Both the position numbers and the translations under genes were made by a program. Shown here piece by piece: positions 29,685 through 32,483 of a stretch of 32,483 nt of DNA. The DNA lies in NCBI GenBank assembly GCA_029246985.1, contig JAQWMC010000147.1:1-32483 (forward strand). Reading direction: 5' to 3'. The stretch comes from Pirellulales bacterium (lineage in GTDB: Bacteria > Planctomycetota > Planctomycetia > Pirellulales > UBA1268). The notes beneath the pieces are model-generated. The model made no database searches, was not told the DNA's origin, and saw only the letters and a program-made list of their open reading frames with translations. Every line of letters begins with the position of its first letter. The stretch's first letter is position 1.

Positions 29685-30782
29685 ATGCATCTGATTACCC
29701 GGATCAACCCCTGTCGTTGGAGTGCCGTAGTAGGCACAGTTGAGTTGTCGTGCCTACTCGTACTCATTGCGTGCGGCAGTGGTTGTAAGAGCGGGTCATC
29801 AATGGGTACCTCGTGGGGCTCACTCGGTATGGGTGGGCCTGATCCTGCTACGCTTGCTGAGGCACCGGCGTTTGAAGGAGACACAACAAAACCATCAGCC
29901 ACCGCGCAGCCCTATCCAACAACATCGACACCCGATAGCTACGCGTTGCAGACGAACGAACAGGCTCTGCCTGGTGACCAGGCTCTGCCTGCAATGGTTG
30001 CTGCAACATCTCCGCCCACACAGTCTCCTGTGACATATGGTTCAGCGCCTCCGGCTGCTCAGCCAACGACACCAGCCTCAAGTGCGGTTGCATCCGCATC
30101 ACCGCAACCGCAGGTAGGTCCGTATCAAGCAATACCAGCAGCCGTTCCAGTCGCAGCTGGCTCACTAGCAGGTGCCCCTCAGGCATCTGACACGACAAGC
30201 CGGTTTAGCTCTGCCGCCGCGAGCACATCACCTCCACCGATGGCGGGTAGTGCGGCAAGTGGCCGTTTTTCAAGTTTGGGGGATCAGCGGGTCGCTGGTC
30301 TCCAGCCGTCGGCTAGTATGGCCGGGAGCCGATTTAGTAGTCCGCCGGCAGTCGGTTCTCCAGTGAGTCCTGCATTTTCGCAGACCGCTTCCAGCGAAGC
30401 TTCTTCGCGAAGTAGGTTTTCAGAGATGCCTCGCTCTTCCGTTGGAACACCAGCAGTGTCATTCCCCGAACCCCGCCCAAATGCTCAGCAGAGTGTGTCC
30501 TCGATGAATTCTCCTGAGGAGTCACCATTGACTGCTCAGGAAGGTCATCCGTCTCTTGAGGCGCCGATGCATTCTCCGCCTGTGCCTCCAACGTCTCGCC
30601 GTCCTGATCCTGGATACAGGCCGGGCGGCACTTCGAGTTATCAGCCAGCAGCGCCTATCATTGTTCAGTCGCCAGAATCGGAGCATCGCCTCGATGGCGG
30701 CGGCGGGCAACCGGCTCCTGATCAGGATATTACTCCGGCCTCATTCGAGGCTCAGCTTGGTAGTCCGCAGATACCGAACTAG
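29685..30782 (+). CDS. Low-complexity Ser/Pro/Ala-rich putative lipoprotein with four SRFS motifs
   Basis: Hydrophobic leader and Cys (LSCLLVLIACGSGCKSG); no N-terminal-distal fold recognised; motifs SRFSS, GRFSS, SRFSS, SRFSE; start could also be the upstream Met at 29670. Confidence 0.7.
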   Translation: MHLITRINPCRWSAVVGTVELSCLLVLIACGSGCKSGSSMGTSWGSLGMGGPDPATLAEAPAFEGDTTKPSATAQPYPTTSTPDSYALQTNEQALPGDQALPAMVAATSPPTQSPVTYGSAPPAAQPTTPASSAVASASPQPQVGPYQAIPAAVPVAAGSLAGAPQASDTTSRFSSAAASTSPPPMAGSAASGRFSSLGDQRVAGLQPSASMAGSRFSSPPAVGSPVSPAFSQTASSEASSRSRFSEMPRSSVGTPAVSFPEPRPNAQQSVSSMNSPEESPLTAQEGHPSLEAPMHSPPVPPTSRRPDPGYRPGGTSSYQPAAPIIVQSPESEHRLDGGGGQPAPDQDITPASFEAQLGSPQIPN

Positions 30783-30827
30783 GTTTTGGTTGGTCTGAGC
30801 AGAAGAAAATTTTTCGATGTTCGGTAG

Positions 30828-31169
30828 TCACCAACCCATTACCATATTTGATTCGATAACTTTTCTGGCTCGCTCGAGGTCGTCTCCGGTTTCGTTCATG
30901 TAGAGACGTATGGCGTGAAGCTTGTCACCAGATGCTCGAGCGAGGCAGTCGCGGGCAGTGCTGCTTGGCAGGAGTGGCTGATCGTCGTGTGTTTCGGACA
31001 CAATTCCCAACGCAGATTTTGATATGACCCATGTGTCTCGCGGTCGACGAGTGAGGCGAAGAATTTTCTCTTGAGGATAGGCTTCAGCGACGACAGAAGA
31101 TGCAGAATGTTCATCTTCTGCCCACGAGATAATGATGTGTGCTTCGGTTTCAATTTCGAACAGTGGCAT
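30828..31169 (-). CDS. Small hypothetical protein
   Basis: MPLFEIETEAHIIISWAEDEHSASSVVAEAYPQEKILRLTRRPRDTWVISKSALGI; compact protein-like composition; start reassigned to internal ATG. Confidence 0.6.
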   Translation of the reverse strand: MPLFEIETEAHIIISWAEDEHSASSVVAEAYPQEKILRLTRRPRDTWVISKSALGIVSETHDDQPLLPSSTARDCLARASGDKLHAIRLYMNETGDDLERARKVIESNMVMGW

Positions 31170-31498
31170 GGACGGAACGTCCTTTCCCCAATCAAGAGAC
31201 AATTGTGCGGGTATGTAGTGGAGCTCAACAACCAGTTTACCGTGCCCGTGGCCTTCATGGAATGATGCAGATCGGGGCTTTTGTAAGCTTTCCGATCTCT
31301 TGCTTGGGGCTCAGGCGGAGCGAATCATAGTTCTGACGGACCAAAAATAAAAGAATGACGCCCCCGCTGCAGGTGCATTACAGGCGCACATTTCTTTTGT
31401 GGTCCAACCGGAGGTTTTCGGTGACCGGCTTTTCTTTCGTCACTTCCGAGCAGATTTTTGTCGGAAAAGGCTGAGCCCCCTTTCTGGCATCCTTTTTC

Positions 31499-31507
31499 TG
31501 TTATATT
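31499..31507 (+). promoter_or_regulatory. Possible extended -10 promoter element for tRNA-Asp
   Basis: tg-t-TATATT (TGnTATAAT-like) ~65 nt upstream of the tRNA; no convincing -35. Confidence 0.3.
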
Positions 31508-31572
31508 CTGAATTCCTTGCGAGAGTTTCTCGCCCTGAATTTCTGCAATTGTTTCGATTAAAGAAATTTGAG

Positions 31573-31646
31573 GGGGGTGTAGCTCAGTTGGTTAGAGCGC
31601 CAGCCTGTCACGCTGGAGGCCGCCGGTTCGAGTCCGGTCACCCTCG
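31573..31646 (+). tRNA. tRNA-Asp (anticodon GTC)
   Basis: Complete cloverleaf: acceptor gggggtg/caccctc, D-arm gctcagttggttagagc, anticodon arm ccagc-ctgtcac-gctgg with GTC, T-arm gccgg-ttcgagt-ccggt; CCA not encoded. Confidence 0.97.
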
Positions 31647-31752
31647 CTTTTGTAATAAAAATCCTATTTCCCGTAGCGATTCTCTGTACGATTCGTGACT
31701 GTTTGGGAACGATATTGAGACGCTTGCGGATATGACAAATGTCTGCTTGTGA

Positions 31753-31880
31753 ATCGATTCCCAATGTAGTGCAAGATTGTTTCATGGAGGAAGTGACACA
31801 GGTGTCACCGGAACGAGTCCGCTGGCAGAGCGGAAACAAAGGAATCCGAATCGATATGGACGAACCTATTGGTCGGTCCA
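31753..31880. other. Cluster of nested inverted repeats with RNA-like multibranch architecture in ORF-poor DNA
   Basis: 8-bp pairing atcgattc (31753-31760)/gaatcgat (31848-31855) encloses hairpins 31793-31808 (gtgacac-ag-gtgtcac) and 31818-31834 (tccgct-ggcag-agcgga); further hairpin 31857-31880 (tggac/gtcca). Confidence 0.35.
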
Positions 31881-32123
31881 GCCGGCCCTTAACAACCACA
31901 TAAATCCTATGCGTATCTTGTGAGCGGTTAATCGGCAAGCGTGAGTGGAATGCCCAATAAATTCATTTAGCCCGAAGCGATGAATGGCGACCGATGCCGG
32001 AACGGAATAACCCTCGAAGCTTGTCGTAATTTGGTCAATGGCCGCCCTTCCCTGTGGATGATGACGTGAAAGACGCAATCGACTGCTTGCCTGAAGCTCT
32101 GCGGAACGTGTTCGTTTTCATAG

Positions 32124-32197
32124 ATTAGACGACAATGCGACTGAGTGCAGTATTGCGACTCACACGTGAGAGATTGCGCAAGAGATGGTCGTCGAAT
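32124..32197. other. Second nested inverted-repeat structure
   Basis: att-a-gacgac (32124-32133) pairs with gtcgtc-g-aat (32188-32197), enclosing hairpin tgagtgca-gtat-tgc(g)actca (32142-32162). Confidence 0.3.
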
Positions 32198-32341
32198 ATT
32201 GTGAAGACTTGAAAGCGATCAGCTTGGGACCAGGCCAACAATAAATGAGGTGTGTAATCCCACTGGCCCTGAGAGTGATTGAGTCAAAAGTCATTCGGCT
32301 AGGCAATGTTTCGCAAGCTCCCCACGAGAGCGTGTAAAGTT

Positions 32342-32381
32342 ACCGGTTGTTTCGATGCGTTCGTGCCAAAAACAACCCGGT
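32342..32381. other. Long imperfect hairpin
   Basis: accggttgttt (32342-32352) pairs with aaacaa(c)ccggt (32370-32381), 11 bp with one bulged C. Confidence 0.4.
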
Positions 32382-32483
32382 GCGTTGATGGCGTTATTGT
32401 GCGAAAGCGTCCCTGAATGCCGCAGGAATTATTGAGGGGTATTCGTCGAACAAAATCGTCAAAAACGACGTGATACTTGATTT

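Noticed and set aside
31399-31698. ORF ending ...GGVAQLVRAPACHAGGRRFESGHPRF
   Set aside because: This is translation of the tRNA-Asp gene itself; a common spurious annotation.
31811-31820. cgagtccg shared between the tRNA-Asp T-arm and downstream DNA, as a possible att duplication from tRNA-targeted integration
   Set aside because: Only 8 nt match and no integrase is visible; expected by chance at this length.
31558-31938. Antisense ORF with VTGLEPAASSVTGWRSNQLSYTP
   Set aside because: Antisense translation of the same tRNA, a well-known false protein; the rest has no protein-like features.
31866-32078. 70-aa minus-strand ORF in the tail
   Set aside because: TTG start, no recognised family, overlaps the inverted-repeat region; not supportable as a gene, although a decayed gene cannot be excluded.
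31740-32483. tmRNA, RNase P RNA or 6S RNA in the tail
   Set aside because: Hallmark conserved motifs of these RNAs were not found; a partial gaggaagt resemblance to RNase P is insufficient.
1-32483. CRISPR arrays, IS elements, toxin-antitoxin or phage genes
   Set aside because: No regularly spaced repeats, transposase/integrase motifs or recognisable defence genes were seen.

Overview
The window is a dense, mostly housekeeping segment of a bacterial chromosome. Protein content (McsA/McsB pair, CobA-HemD fusion, DUF3500 and DUF6786-like proteins, a GluRS with a KMSKS-proximal insertion) suggests a planctomycete, but this is inference. Genes recognised by protein motifs, in order: 3' end of a DUF6786-like protein; thiO and a Tat-signal DUF3500 protein (-); mutM (-); trpB-trpA (+); an ABC ATPase translationally coupled to trpE (-); mcsA-like and mcsB (+); coaD (-); a small membrane protein (+); a hypothetical protein (-); cobA-hemD fusion (-); a TPR protein and rpsT (+); a pyrK-like gene, an rluB-like gene, a small lipoprotein, manA and a small membrane protein (-); tpx (+); alaS, recA, a PfkB kinase, gltX and a membrane protein (-); sodA (+); a Ser/Pro/Ala-rich lipoprotein (+); a small conserved-looking protein (-); and tRNA-Asp(GTC) (+). 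Two intrinsic terminators are clear. No CRISPR array, complete IS element or obvious defence system is visible. The best leads are: (1) an ORF-poor ~0.8 kb tail after tRNA-Asp with several nested inverted repeats that could form multibranch RNA; (2) an ABC ATPase lacking the usual Q-loop, catalytic Glu and H-loop residues, coupled to trpE; (3) a lipoprotein with four SRFS motifs, each using a different Arg codon; (4) an exact CIRCE half-site and hairpin just upstream of mcsA-mcsB, plus an altered RDxxRA motif in McsB.
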